NCBI RefSeq assembly: GCF_900108505.1
Contig: NZ_FNWU01000007.1
Coordinates: 34,087-98,086, forward strand
DNA: 64,000 bases
Direction: 5' to 3'
DNA from: Halopenitus malekzadehii
Lineage (GTDB): Archaea > Halobacteriota > Halobacteria > Halobacteriales > Haloferacaceae
The notes below the pieces were generated by a model. That model did no database searches and was not told where the DNA came from. It worked only from the letters and a program-made list of their open reading frames with translations. The translations under genes and the position numbers were made by a program. Position 1 is the stretch's first letter; each line of letters begins with the position of its first letter. Positions 17,740 through 27,216 of this stretch are shown here, one piece after another.

Positions 17740-20139
17740 CTAGAGCTGGTTGATCAGATTGTCCAGTACAAGCAGTGTGGCGTCAGTATGGAGGAACCGG
17801 TTCTGGTTCCCACATTGAGAGTCCATTATACAAGCGGGACAACCACTCGTTCCGTTACAGTCACACTGGCTCACTCGCTCGCGAGTCCGTTCAGCGATCG
17901 TCGCTGTTTGGTCAAAGATTCGTTTGGTAAAGCCGAGCCCTCCTTCGACGGCGTCGTGGATGAACCACGTTGGAACGCCCGTCTCCGGGTGCGCGATAGT
18001 ACTCAAGCCGCCAAGGTCGGATTTGTCCATCCGCAGTTCGAGGGGTGTGAGCTTGATCATTCCGTGTTCGGCGCCGTGGAGGCCACCACCAAAGACTTCC
18101 ATTACGTCGCTGTCCGTTAGCGTCGAAGAATCTTCACCCGTGATCTCGCGAAGGACGTCATCCTGCAGTGACGGTGGAGTTTCGATCCACATCAACTGTG
18201 TATTGAGTTCGATCGGCGGAAGGCCCGTGGGTCGTAACGGTTGGGTCGCTGAGCCAGAATTGATGTCCTTCCGCCGAAAGTGGGTATAATGGATCTCGAC
18301 GGTACCCGTTCCCCAAGAGAGCTGGTATCCGTTCCCGAGCTCTCGGGTCGCCTCCGGATCGATATTACGAACGGTCTTTTCGGAGATCGTCTCGGTATAC
18401 TCGTTTGTCCGAACCTCTTCGACGGTGATGGAGGGGTTCGGAACGTCTTCGACGAAGTCAACGACCTCGTACTGGACCCCGTTGTGGAGAAAGAGCGCGC
18501 CTTCGTGATGGTCTCGATATGCTCGTTCACGGTCGATCGGCTCCATATCGATGTCCCGATCCTGACAGCGGACGTCGAACTGGATATCTGAGGACGTATA
18601 CATCGAGATGTCGGATTGCGGTCGCGGAGAGCCGGTATAGCGGACGCTTCGCGACAGATCTCCTGCGAGTTTTCCGGCATCGATCCACATCTCGACGGCA
18701 CGATCGAGGCGATCTCCATCGAACCACTCCCGATCGGCGGCCGTCAGCGGGTGTTCTTGTGCAGCGCACAGGATATGCTGTGCGTAGACAGGGTTGTTCT
18801 CGAGCCCAATGACGGCATCCTCGATCGCATCGCCGAGAACGTACGCAGGATCATCGAGGATGTACTGGTCGATCGCGTCTGCACGAGCAACGAACACCGA
18901 GAGGGCATCAGAATCGCCACGGCCGGATCGTCCGATCTGCTGCCAGAACGACTGTCGGGTACCCGGATATCCCGTGAGTATCGTTGCATCCATCGAACCG
19001 ATGTCGATCCCGAGCTCGAGGGCATTCGTCGACGTGACGCCGTCAAGTTGCTCGCTCTTGAACTGGTATTCGGTTCCACGACGTGTCTCCTTCCCCAGGC
19101 CGGCGTGGTACGGTTCGACGCTTAGATAGCCGGAGTTTGGGTGAGAACTCGCCGCGTTACTGGCGTATTTCGCTCCGAGCTCCGCGTTCTTCCGACTCCG
19201 AGTGAACATCAGCGTCTGGGTGCCGTTGAGTCCAAGATGCGCAAGAACGGAACTCGCTTCGCGAACAGGATTCGTTTGCGCCTGTTGAAACTCCTCGAAG
19301 TCGGCATCAGGACCCAACAGCCCGTCGTCGACGGGTGGCTTCCAGAACGCGATGTCACGCTTGCCTCGAGGCGAGCCGTCTTCATCAACGACGGTAAACG
19401 ATTTCCCGGTCAGTCGCCGCGAGTGTTCAGAGGGATTCCCGATCGTTGCGGAGGTACAGACGATCTGCGGGTCACTGTCGTAGTGTTCCAGGATCCGTCG
19501 TAATCGGCGGATCGTCCACGCAACGTGCATCCCGTGGACGCCCGTGTACGTGTGGGATTCGTCGATCGCGAGAAGGTCGCAGTTTGCCCAGAACGTGTGC
19601 CATCGCGTGTGGTGTGCCAAGTAGACGTTGATCCCGACGAAGTTCGTGATGATAACGTCGGCCGTTTCCCGAATCTGCTTTCGGCGATTCTGGGGAGTAT
19701 CGCCGTCGTATACTCGAACGGAAATGTTCAATCCCAGCGTGCTGAAGAACTCGTTGAGTTCCTGTTCCTGATCTCGAGATAACGCCTTCGTCGGGTAGAC
19801 GAGAAGTGCCGTCGAATCCGGATCCGCGAGATAGTTCCGAGCAATTTGAAGGGCATAGACGTAGGTTTTTCCCGATGACGTCGAGGTTGCGACACAGACA
19901 TCATCACCATCTGCTAAGTGACGGAGGGCAGATGCCTGGTGGGTGTAGAGATCCCCCACAGACTCACTGATCGAATCAGCGAGCCCAGCACCGAGTACTT
20001 CGTGCGGATCAACGTATGCACCGGCTTGTGCAGATACGGATTCGGCGTGTTGTAACTGACCCTCGTACTGGGGAAACGTTCGTTCGAGTCCTCGAGCAGT
20101 AATTGGGGCGTACTCCGGTGGGTCTGGATCTGAGCTCAT
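17740..20139 (-). CDS. mrfA: MrfA (YprA)-like DEAD/DEAH helicase with DUF1998 zinc domain
   Basis: A 799-residue SF2 helicase. Walker A is TSTSSGKT (near 90), the DExH-type box is AIDESHTYTGVHG (near 195), followed by TSATI and QQIGRSGRG (near 398). The C-terminal zinc cluster of DUF1998 is CDCNGTSGCPACIMDSQC (near 757-775). This layout is that of Bacillus MrfA/YprA, a 3'-5' helicase for repair of mitomycin-type DNA damage. The start is the ATG at 20139, 2 bp after the exonuclease stop; a TTG at 20148 is less likely. The adjacent MrfB-like nuclease makes the assignment stronger than the helicase alone would allow. Confidence 0.82.
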   Translation of the reverse strand: MSSDPDPPEYAPITARGLERTFPQYEGQLQHAESVSAQAGAYVDPHEVLGAGLADSISESVGDLYTHQASALRHLADGDDVCVATSTSSGKTYVYALQIARNYLADPDSTALLVYPTKALSRDQEQELNEFFSTLGLNISVRVYDGDTPQNRRKQIRETADVIITNFVGINVYLAHHTRWHTFWANCDLLAIDESHTYTGVHGMHVAWTIRRLRRILEHYDSDPQIVCTSATIGNPSEHSRRLTGKSFTVVDEDGSPRGKRDIAFWKPPVDDGLLGPDADFEEFQQAQTNPVREASSVLAHLGLNGTQTLMFTRSRKNAELGAKYASNAASSHPNSGYLSVEPYHAGLGKETRRGTEYQFKSEQLDGVTSTNALELGIDIGSMDATILTGYPGTRQSFWQQIGRSGRGDSDALSVFVARADAIDQYILDDPAYVLGDAIEDAVIGLENNPVYAQHILCAAQEHPLTAADREWFDGDRLDRAVEMWIDAGKLAGDLSRSVRYTGSPRPQSDISMYTSSDIQFDVRCQDRDIDMEPIDRERAYRDHHEGALFLHNGVQYEVVDFVEDVPNPSITVEEVRTNEYTETISEKTVRNIDPEATRELGNGYQLSWGTGTVEIHYTHFRRKDINSGSATQPLRPTGLPPIELNTQLMWIETPPSLQDDVLREITGEDSSTLTDSDVMEVFGGGLHGAEHGMIKLTPLELRMDKSDLGGLSTIAHPETGVPTWFIHDAVEGGLGFTKRIFDQTATIAERTRERVSQCDCNGTSGCPACIMDSQCGNQNRFLHTDATLLVLDNLINQL

Positions 20140-20141
20140 AG

Positions 20142-21587
20142 TTACCAATCAGAGAGACGTTGCTGTGTGGTTGTTTCCGTGATATCGCGAGATGGTTCGT
20201 TGGTCGATACGATACGGTTACTCTTCGCGAGTGACTCATAGATCACAGCGAGTCCGCGGACATCGTCTTCACAGTAGGACTCGAATCGGTCCCAATCCGG
20301 CTCCGTCGACGGGGATCGGTCCGCCATCCATTGTTGATATGTCCTGGCAACTGCAGCTCCAGTCAATCCGGTCTCGTCACGTTCGTAACCAAGCGCTGCG
20401 GCGACATCTTCGAGTTTATTCGTGCGGCCAGGAAGGATCGCGTTCTGCTTCTCAACTGCCCACTGGTAGGGATCGAAGCGATAGGTACTGTTCCAGTCGT
20501 CCTCGTAGTGTGGGCAATACTCGATGATGTGATCAAGAATAACGCTGAAGTCGAACTTCCAACCACGGTACGCGACGAGAGGACGATGGCTCGCATTCGC
20601 TGTATACCACGCTAGAAAGTCCTCGATCGCCCGGCCTGGCTCGTCAGGGTTCGTCTGGATAAACGACAGATATCGGCCATCCGTTGCTGTGCCGTCCAAG
20701 ACACCGATAAGCCACGTGATCGTGGGAGAGAGTCCATCCGTTTCGATGTCGATGTACACAGGATCTCCGTTTGGAAGCGGGTCGTCAGATTTGCGTACGA
20801 TCTCGTCGTGAGCGATCGCCGTTGCGCTTTGCTGGATGCGGTCGGCGATCGTCTGCCCGAGCCCAGGAAGATCGGACAGCGAACTCGTGGAGGTGCTGGC
20901 AATATCTTCACGACTCGTGAAACCTGCTTCTCGGAGCTGTTGTGCACGTTTTCCTCCAACCTGATCCAACGCTCGAAGCCCGAGTTGCGATCGTGTTACT
21001 GAACGCGTGAGTACACGTCCGTCATCGCGACAGTCAAGTGCAACCAGAGGAGTGCCGGCATATCCCGAATCGATCCCCCCACCAATAACGGAGAGCCCAT
21101 CCCACTCACGGCGGTAGTCAGCCGGAAGGGACGCCGAGATGTGGACGTACTCACCCTCAAGTTGGTTCGTTTGAAGGGACGAGACATACTCTTCGCGACC
21201 GACAAGTGTGGTCGAAAGTGATGTTGTATCCACATCCAGTTCGAGGAGTCCACTAAGGACGAACGATGGCCGATCGACATTGAGATCTCGGTGTTCATAC
21301 TCACGGAGTTTGCAAAGGGTCTGTTCAGTGGGAGAGAGTACGAACTGAACACCATCGATACGACGTGGACCACTCGCTGGTGCGTCACTCGCAGGATGAT
21401 ACAGAAGAGTTTCTGAATCGAGTTGTCGTCGAAGATGACTTGCAGCACGCGGTTCGGGAGAGCGGCCCGTTAAGAGGACGATCGACGGATCGTAGTAGGT
21501 GAGCCAGTCATCCAGTAGCGATGGCTCAGCCTGGTCAACAAATTGTGGAGATGCACACGCGATACGAGCTGAAGCAGACATCGACAT
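20142..21587 (-). CDS. mrfB: MrfB (YprB)-like DEDD exonuclease with helix-hairpin-helix
   Basis: About 481 residues, started at MSMSASARIA. An open frame extends 42 residues upstream but looks non-coding. The middle has a helix-hairpin-helix pair (LDQVGGKRAQQLREAGF and LSDLPGLGQTIADRI). The C-terminal half is an RNase H-like DEDD nuclease of the YprB type: YIDIETDG supplies the first Asp and Glu, YRGWKFDFSVILDHI the next Asp, and FESYCEDDVRG the last. The N-terminal part probably adds DNA binding. It is translated just before the helicase, as in bacterial mrfAB. Likely role: joint unwinding and resection at DNA lesions. Confidence 0.8.
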   Translation of the reverse strand: MSMSASARIACASPQFVDQAEPSLLDDWLTYYDPSIVLLTGRSPEPRAASHLRRQLDSETLLYHPASDAPASGPRRIDGVQFVLSPTEQTLCKLREYEHRDLNVDRPSFVLSGLLELDVDTTSLSTTLVGREEYVSSLQTNQLEGEYVHISASLPADYRREWDGLSVIGGGIDSGYAGTPLVALDCRDDGRVLTRSVTRSQLGLRALDQVGGKRAQQLREAGFTSREDIASTSTSSLSDLPGLGQTIADRIQQSATAIAHDEIVRKSDDPLPNGDPVYIDIETDGLSPTITWLIGVLDGTATDGRYLSFIQTNPDEPGRAIEDFLAWYTANASHRPLVAYRGWKFDFSVILDHIIEYCPHYEDDWNSTYRFDPYQWAVEKQNAILPGRTNKLEDVAAALGYERDETGLTGAAVARTYQQWMADRSPSTEPDWDRFESYCEDDVRGLAVIYESLAKSNRIVSTNEPSRDITETTTQQRLSDW

Positions 21588-21898
21588 TGCTAGAGAGGGA
21601 GTGGGTATTGATACGGGATCCACGGTCTTGAGTGTCTGGTTCAACGAAAATAGCAACCATACGTGAAATCGGCAGTGCTGTCGAGCGAGGTGAGTGAAGT
21701 ACCTCGGGGTCAAGCCCAGTGCTTTCTCCTTGAATTCTGTTAACTCAACAGATTAGGACAGAACATATCTGCTAGTCACTGGGTCACCAATCTTCAACTG
21801 ACATATACAGAAAAACCAGTGTGTTCAACTCATTCTTATTGAAATTTTCCCCTCAATGTTGCATAATAGTTATCAACAATCGCGGTGTGTGTTCACAT
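21588..21898. other. Divergent intergenic region between mrfB and the amidase
   Basis: Contains the promoters of both genes. GCATAATAGTTAT at about 21861-21873, some 26-38 bp before the amidase ATG, is a good TATA candidate. No other gene or repeat was recognised. Confidence 0.4.
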
Positions 21899-22885
21899 AT
21901 GAAGAGCATTGCGAGAGAAGACGCAACTAAATACGAGTTTGGTCGTGACATGGAACCCCTTCTGGAAGTAAGTCCAGGTGAGTCATTCAGAGTTGAAACG
22001 TGGGATGCATTTGAAGGAGTACTCTTTGACCACGGATTCGGAGAGTTCACAGCCGAAGATGTACCCAATATGCAGGCACCACCGCCAGTGTTCGATGCCA
22101 ATCCCCTAGCTGGCCCCATCTACGTGGATGGTGCCGAACGAGGCGACACCCTAGCAGTAACTGTAGAAGAGATTCGCCCCCAACGAGGCGTAACAACGAC
22201 AATGGAAGGATTTGGAAGTCTCGCAGGAAGGAGTGGTTGGGAAGAATGCCCAGTTAACCACGCCCACGAGGTGACGCTCAAGCCAGGTCCAAGTGGAACA
22301 ACAGCTGATGGAACTGCTCATCTTGAAATAGAAGATCACGAATGGGCCTGGGATCTGAATCCGCACATCGGAACGATCACCACTGCACCGGGACGAACCG
22401 TTCAAGAGTCAGTTACCTCCCAAGGTCCCTGGGGTGGTAATATGGACGTCCGGGATCTCAACCAGGGAAGTACTGTCTATCTCACATCGTTTAACGATGG
22501 TGGGCTACTCTTTGTCGGAGATGTACACGCTTCGCAGAGTGATTCCGAATATACCGGGATTGCAGTTGAGTCAACTGCCGAGATTGTACTTAGTATCGAC
22601 ATCGTCGAGACACCTGTCCCCGGTGTCTTTCGAATTGAAGACGACGAATCAATAATCCACGTTGATTCTGCGTTGAATGCTGGAACAGTTGAAGAAGCGG
22701 TTAACGGTTGTTTTGTTGCTATGATGGAGGAGCTAGTCTCAGAACACGGGTTGAGCAAACGCGAGGCATATGTTCAGATGAGTGTGAATCCTGCAGTTAC
22801 TGTTCGTCTCTACCAGTTTGTTTATCCCGGGTTTGCAACATTTGGAGTCAAGCTAGACAAGTCGTTCCTCGATCAATTTGCGTGA
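21899..22885 (+). CDS. Acetamidase/formamidase family protein
   Basis: A 328-residue protein of the FmdA/AmdA family, metal-dependent amidases that release ammonia from formamide or acetamide. Visible family features are NPLAGPIYVDGAERGDTLAVTVEEI, the NPHIGTI strand, PWGGNMDVRDL (near 185) and the late GDVHASQSDSEYTGIAVE region. The start at MKSIARED is supported by a TATA-like tract; the open frame extends 26 codons upstream without coding character. It is monocistronic and unrelated to its neighbours. Many haloarchaea carry several paralogs whose substrates are not known. Confidence 0.88.
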   Translation: MKSIAREDATKYEFGRDMEPLLEVSPGESFRVETWDAFEGVLFDHGFGEFTAEDVPNMQAPPPVFDANPLAGPIYVDGAERGDTLAVTVEEIRPQRGVTTTMEGFGSLAGRSGWEECPVNHAHEVTLKPGPSGTTADGTAHLEIEDHEWAWDLNPHIGTITTAPGRTVQESVTSQGPWGGNMDVRDLNQGSTVYLTSFNDGGLLFVGDVHASQSDSEYTGIAVESTAEIVLSIDIVETPVPGVFRIEDDESIIHVDSALNAGTVEEAVNGCFVAMMEELVSEHGLSKREAYVQMSVNPAVTVRLYQFVYPGFATFGVKLDKSFLDQFA

Positions 22886-22924
22886 ACAAATCGGAGGGTT
22901 TGCTAACTTTTGAAGAAGAAAATT

Positions 22925-23263
22925 TCACTCAGAGACTGCCCCCTTGTATTCCCAGTCAAGACTTCCTCCCTGTCGACGGACGATGTACTTGTAAGGACCG
23001 TGTAAATTGCCTTGTTGGCATTTACAACCATCTTTGCCACAGCTGACTTTCTTGATCACGACTGTCCCGTCGCTTGAGTCCTCAACTGCTTCGATCGATT
23101 CATTCTCGGTAACGTCGATCTCGTCAGCATTGACATCGTGGCGGTATGCGAGAAGATCGTCGATCCATTCCTGGAGGTCGTGGAGAGTGGGATTGTCCTG
23201 TTTGGGGATTCCCTCAGCGAGATAGTTCGGTAATGAATCGGGCGCCGGTGGTTGAGTAGACAT
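22925..23263 (-). CDS. DUF6788-like cysteine-motif protein
   Basis: A 112-residue protein starting at MSTQPPAPDS; an upstream in-frame ATG adds 5 residues. The conserved C-terminal motif is VSCGKDGCKCQQGNLHGPYKYIV, a CxxxxCxC-x(6)-HGPY pattern typical of small proteins found on mobile elements and plasmids, likely a zinc or nucleic-acid-binding site. It lies beside the replication origin, in the usual position of plasmid accessory genes. Function is unknown. Confidence 0.65.
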   Translation of the reverse strand: MSTQPPAPDSLPNYLAEGIPKQDNPTLHDLQEWIDDLLAYRHDVNADEIDVTENESIEAVEDSSDGTVVIKKVSCGKDGCKCQQGNLHGPYKYIVRRQGGSLDWEYKGAVSE

Positions 23264-23323
23264 TATCTTACCAAACAAACAGACGTAATCGTAATTAAAC
23301 GTTAGGTAAGACTAGAGGTTAAG

Positions 23324-23692
23324 CACTCCGCAGTTTCCGAAGCTTATCTGGTTAAGAAGACCTATATCGAGGAATAGACAACGATCAGGTTGCTACGGAT
23401 ACAATGGTACTCCGGAGCGACTCAATACGCGAAGAGTTGCAAATATCCTCGAAAGACGGCGAGACACACCACTGTTTCCGAAGCTCTGGAGTTTGGTATG
23501 AGCTGCATCTTCGGTCAACGTGTGTGAAAACGAACGATTAGACGTGTTGAGCGTTTCTTTGAACAGGTACTCTTTGCCGAGAACTTCTCTGGGACGTGAT
23601 TCTCGTATCGAATTATGAGTTACCCTCCACTGTTTCCTAAGCTTTTCTTGACGAAAGACGACTAAGACCCTCACTCCACTGTTTCCGAAGCT
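23324..23692 (-). repeat. Origin recognition box-like repeats, left arm (4 copies)
   Basis: Four copies of a motif with consensus AGCTTCGGAAACAGTGGAG lie in minus orientation at about 23324-23344, 23469-23486, 23623-23644 and 23672-23692. One copy has GCAG for ACAG and one has TAAGCTT for CGAAGCTT, so they are imperfect. They face the right-arm copies across the AT-rich tract. This inverted arrangement beside orc1/cdc6 is the standard structure of haloarchaeal origins. Confidence 0.75.
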
Positions 23693-23767
23693 ATCGTCTA
23701 GAGAAAGAGGGTGAGGGCGTAGGATACAGAAGATATTGCCGGAGAACGTTGAATCATCTCGGATCCT

Positions 23768-23800
23768 AATATAATAAAATAAATATATTTTATTTATTAC
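23768..23800. other. AT-rich tract, probable duplex-unwinding element of the origin
   Basis: A 33-base run almost entirely of A and T (taatataataaaataaatat and onward). It sits between the left (minus-oriented) and right (plus-oriented) origin repeats, as expected for the site where Orc1/Cdc6 opens the DNA. In a genome this GC-rich such a run is notable. Confidence 0.7.
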
Positions 23801-23900
23801 TGTTCTTTTCTAGGGTACTACGGACACTGTTTCTAGCATAGTATCTTAATACTTTCCCTTATTAACTGAGTTCGTCAGAGGGGTGGGTGCGTTTCAACAA

Positions 23901-24020
23901 TAGCTTCGGAAATAGTGGAGTGAGTGTGTTATAAAAAGAAAGGTATCTTAGGAAACGGTGGTGGGTGTTTGTTTATATACTACCGAGCTTGGGACGCTTC
24001 GGAAACTAAGGAAGCGGTGG
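23901..24020 (+). repeat. Origin recognition box-like repeats, right arm (1 good, 2 degenerate)
   Basis: A good copy, AGCTTCGGAAATAGTGGAG, is at 23902-23920. Weaker plus-orientation copies lie at about 23946-23965 (TTAGGAAACGGTGG) and 23995-24020 (GCTTCGGAAACTAAGG, then GCGGTGG). The last ends just before the orc1/cdc6 TATA box, so Orc binding could also repress its own gene. Confidence 0.6.
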
Positions 24021-24029
24021 TTTTATAGC
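24021..24029 (+). promoter_or_regulatory. TATA-like element of orc1/cdc6
   Basis: TTTTATAGC lies 24-32 bp before the ATG at 24053. It supports that start over the upstream in-frame GTG at 24038. An origin repeat ends next to it, suggesting autoregulation. Confidence 0.5.
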
Positions 24030-24052
24030 ATCGTGGTGTGAGGCCACCTTTC

Positions 24053-25309
24053 ATGGGGATGTTTCAGCGAGATCGTCAGGTGTTTGCGGATGCTGAACCC
24101 CTTGACGACTCCTACGAGCCGGAAGACATCCGTGAACGCGACGAGGAACTCGAGAAGTACAAGCGTGCCCTCCAACCGATCATCGACAATCGCCCGACAT
24201 CGAACATCTTTCTCTACGGGAAGACGGGGACGGGAAAGACTGTCGCGACGAAGTTTATGCTCTCCCACCTCGAGAACGATGCGACCGAGTATGACGATGT
24301 CGAGCTCTCGACTGTCTGGGTCAGCTGCGAGAATCTCTCCTCATCCTACCAGGTGGCGGTTACTCTCGTTAATGAACTCCGAGAGAGCAAGGACAAAGAC
24401 CGCATCAGTACAACAGGGTATTCGCAACAACGAGTCTTCGATATTCTATACGAAGAACTCGATGAATTCGGTGGAACTGTCGTGATCGTCCTCGACGAGA
24501 TCGACAATATCGGTCACTCCGACGATATCCTCTATGGTCTCCCCCGAGCACGATCGAACGGCTACGTCGAGGATGTCCGACCGGTGATCGTCGGAATCAG
24601 TAACGATTTCCAGTTCCGAGAAAATCTCTCACCGAAAGTTAAGGACACATTAGCTGAAAAGGAGATTCTCTTCCCACCGTATGACGCGAATCAGCTTCGA
24701 TCGATCCTTAACCCGCGTGCCGAGAAAGCTTTTCACGACGATGTCCTCAATGACGATGTCGTTCCACTTTGTGCGGCGTTTGCTGCACAGGATACTGGGT
24801 CCGCCCGGCAAGCGATCCGGCTTCTTCGCGAAGCCGGCGAGCTAGCCCAAGCAGACGATACTGAAACTGTTTCTGAAGAGCATGTCCGGAATGCCCAGGA
24901 CGAACTCGAAAAGAACCAACTCTACGAGGGGATGCAGGAACTCACGACGCAAGGCCATGCAGTGCTTTGTGCGCTCGCATACCATCAGGCGATTGGTGAG
25001 GTTCCAGTGCGATCTCGTGACCTGTACCAACGATATGTGAAAATCTGTGAACGTCTCGACGCTGATAACGTCAGTGAACGCCGTGTTCGCGATCACCTCT
25101 CCGATATGAACATGCTTGGTCTCATCAGCGTGTATGAACGGAATGAAGGACTCTCCGCTGGTCGCTATCATGAATACGATCTGGATGTTCCATTGAAGGC
25201 CGTTCTGGAGGTTCTTCTCTCGACGAACCGTTTTGAAGGACCTGCAAAGATCATCCGGTCGACAGCTGATGAAAACAACCTCCTGCAGTCCGATATTTCC
25301 GATTATTGA
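24053..25309 (+). CDS. cdc6: Orc1/Cdc6 replication initiator
   Basis: A 418-residue AAA+ initiator. Walker A is FLYGKTGTGKT (near 53-63) and Walker B is VIVLDEIDNIG (near 145), followed by sensor motif PVIVGISND. An arginine-bearing lid (SARQAIRLLREAGELA) and a C-terminal winged helix (about 310-400; RRVRDHLSDMNMLGLISVYER) complete the fold. The gene is flanked on both sides by origin-type repeats. This protein is therefore the probable cognate initiator of the local origin, driving replication of a plasmid or secondary replicon. It is intact, unlike the second copy at 62962. Confidence 0.93.
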   Translation: MGMFQRDRQVFADAEPLDDSYEPEDIRERDEELEKYKRALQPIIDNRPTSNIFLYGKTGTGKTVATKFMLSHLENDATEYDDVELSTVWVSCENLSSSYQVAVTLVNELRESKDKDRISTTGYSQQRVFDILYEELDEFGGTVVIVLDEIDNIGHSDDILYGLPRARSNGYVEDVRPVIVGISNDFQFRENLSPKVKDTLAEKEILFPPYDANQLRSILNPRAEKAFHDDVLNDDVVPLCAAFAAQDTGSARQAIRLLREAGELAQADDTETVSEEHVRNAQDELEKNQLYEGMQELTTQGHAVLCALAYHQAIGEVPVRSRDLYQRYVKICERLDADNVSERRVRDHLSDMNMLGLISVYERNEGLSAGRYHEYDLDVPLKAVLEVLLSTNRFEGPAKIIRSTADENNLLQSDISDY

Positions 25310-26308
25310 ATCTTATCCATGGATTAATGTTGTTGTTAGGATATCAATTTTAATTGACTGTTTAATCTGGAAAAAGCTCCGGAAACGGTGGAGGGGGTTG
25401 GTTCTCTCGAAGCTTCGGAAACAGTGGAGGAGACGGATGTTGTGACTTGAGGATCTCTCTAAGTTGGAGTTCTCGGTCTGCGATTGAGTTAAGCAAAGCT
25501 CCGGAAATAGTGGAGTGTTCCAACCTCCGAAAGCTCCGGAAACAGTGCTGTAGTTCGGTGGAGCAGATCTTTCGGATGAACGAATATCCATTTACGATTT
25601 TTGAGTGCCACCACACCACTACGTCGAGTGAAGAACAGGCTGTGAACTGCTCTACTAGCCGATTTCTGATTCAAACCGCAAAAATATGATCGGTTCTTAT
25701 CTAACAAATCTAATCAAATAACCAGGCGTTGTTTGGTAAGAAATTCTCTTCATAGACGTCGAGATCTTGGCTCTCTGTGAGTATCACGCATACCCGGGTC
25801 CTCCGATAATCACATCGCGAAAAGCTTCGGAAACAGTGGAGGGTGTCTACAGAGATTCAGCGAGAGTGCCGCGGGGTTTGCTTCCTCGGTATTTCACGCA
25901 AGACGTTGACGTCTGGGGGCGTTCAGTATGTGGATTGACCTTCGGTATTTGTGATTATCCTCTATGGAAATGTAACCAATCGGTGCCCGGCCATCCTGAT
26001 GGTAGCTTAAGTAGTCAACAAGCCGTGACAGATTGAGCTGAAATCACTCAGTAGTAACTGCCAAGATACGCAGTTCTCCGTTGCCGTGATCCTCAATACT
26101 TCGATCGACACCAATATTTTCAAGTTTTACTTCAAATGCCCGTTGGGATATGTCCGTTCCCGCTTCACACACACCAAGTCGATTCAGTTGAGATTACCTC
26201 TGTGGCGGCCGAATATAGAGCATCCGACCACACGACTACCTTATTCCTACTTAACACGGCTCACCGCAGTCAAATATTTATTATACACTAGATACTCAAC
26301 CCGTAATC
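25310..26308. other. About 1 kb non-coding region after orc1/cdc6
   Basis: Holds the five downstream origin-type repeats listed separately. The rest (25560-25800 and 25850-26270) has only short open frames with no motif. An AT-rich AAATATTTATTATAC at about 26272-26286 is the probable promoter of the GIY-YIG gene that follows. Confidence 0.5.
25374..25842 (+). repeat. Origin recognition box-like repeats downstream of orc1/cdc6 (5 copies)
   Basis: Copies in plus orientation lie at about 25374-25394, 25410-25430, 25496-25516, 25531-25548 and 25821-25842. All match A(A)GCTYCGGAAAYRGTGGAG closely; one ends in GCTG. They are irregularly spaced and do not face an obvious second AT-rich core. They may titrate Orc1, form a further origin arm or help termination or copy-number control. 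Confidence 0.7.
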
Positions 26309-26833
26309 GTGGATCTTAGCTCAATCCCAACCGATCCAGGTGTTTATTGTATGTTTGACCTAGACGATACGCCAGCATACGCGGGTCAAACTAGTAACCT
26401 TCGCAACCGACTACGCCAACATTTCGTTCGCCAAGATTCGAGTGTCTCAAGCTATGGCCGACTCGATCCCTGGGACATTGCTACAGTCGCTTGGTGGATC
26501 ACGGACCAGACTGACCGCGCAGAACAAAAGTTGCTAGCCGATTTCGAACCGTATCTGAACTTTGCGGATGGGAACAATATCACGGTTCAGATAGATACGA
26601 TCGATACTGGAACACCAAATGGTACTTTCGCACTTATGTCTAAGGATGAGCAATCGTTCCGCCGTCAGCCCTACAATCGCGTCAAGCAAAAGATCGAGCA
26701 TATCAATCGAATGGTAGACAAGATTAAATATGCAAATCACAGCGACGATACTCGGCGAACTCTGTACGAACACAAAAGGATCTTAGAGCAGAACCTTGAG
26801 GAATTTCTTGGAGTTGAGGAATCTGACAACTAA
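26309..26833 (+). CDS. GIY-YIG nuclease-domain protein
   Basis: A 174-residue protein with GTG start. The N-terminal ~85 residues are a GIY-YIG fold: GVYCMFDLDDTPAYAGQTSNL holds the GVY and YAG versions of the two signature triplets, and LRNRLRQHF supplies the conserved Arg. TDRAEQKLLADFEPYLNF supplies the catalytic Glu region (Glu near 71) and the family's final motif. The C-terminal half is helical and may bind DNA or a partner. The GTG start is supported by a TATA-like tract about 25-37 bp upstream. It sits at the left edge of the modification/restriction island, so a defence or mobile role is possible. Confidence 0.8.
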   Translation: MDLSSIPTDPGVYCMFDLDDTPAYAGQTSNLRNRLRQHFVRQDSSVSSYGRLDPWDIATVAWWITDQTDRAEQKLLADFEPYLNFADGNNITVQIDTIDTGTPNGTFALMSKDEQSFRRQPYNRVKQKIEHINRMVDKIKYANHSDDTRRTLYEHKRILEQNLEEFLGVEESDN

Positions 26834-27216
26834 AAGTGGGATCTATTTTTTGAGAATCTATATTTTATTTAGTTTAACCAAGAGGCTCGAGTTCTTCTCC
26901 TGTGCTTGTCTAAGTGTATTGGGCTGCATTATTCAGAGGCTTAATGTTCGTTTGAGGTTCCAGTGATTTCTCCTAGTATAGACTCTCGAAATGTTTGAAC
27001 ATACTTTGTTGAATCCGATGAATGCGTCGAGATTATTGTTTGACGTTGAAGACGGCGGCACGTCAACACCGTTCACAGAATTCGCGATACCACCTACGAA
27101 GATGGACCGTCTAAATTGATGCTTGATAGACGGAAATGGAAGCAACACAGATTACGTGTCAGCCGGAAAGAGGTAATGAGAATACGTTTATTTAAATCGA
27201 TCGCTTTACACGATTT
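26834..27216. other. AT-rich stretch, probable terminator region
   Basis: Just after the GIY-YIG stop a T-rich run (ATCTATTTTTTGAG, then TATATTTTATTTAG) looks like an archaeal U-rich terminator. The remainder contains only short unconvincing frames. Confidence 0.4.

Noticed and set aside
17740..20139. Assigning the 17.7-kb helicase to the dpd-like system
   Set aside because: It is paired with a YprB-like nuclease, is 8 kb from the modification operon and separated by the replication origin. MrfA is the more specific match.
25447..25689. Short plus-strand and minus-strand frames downstream of orc1/cdc6
   Set aside because: They read through the origin-type repeats and have no protein character.
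23324..25842. CRISPR array
   Set aside because: The repeats are irregularly spaced, in both orientations, short and imperfect, and lie around orc1/cdc6. They are origin boxes, not a CRISPR array. No other array was seen in the window.
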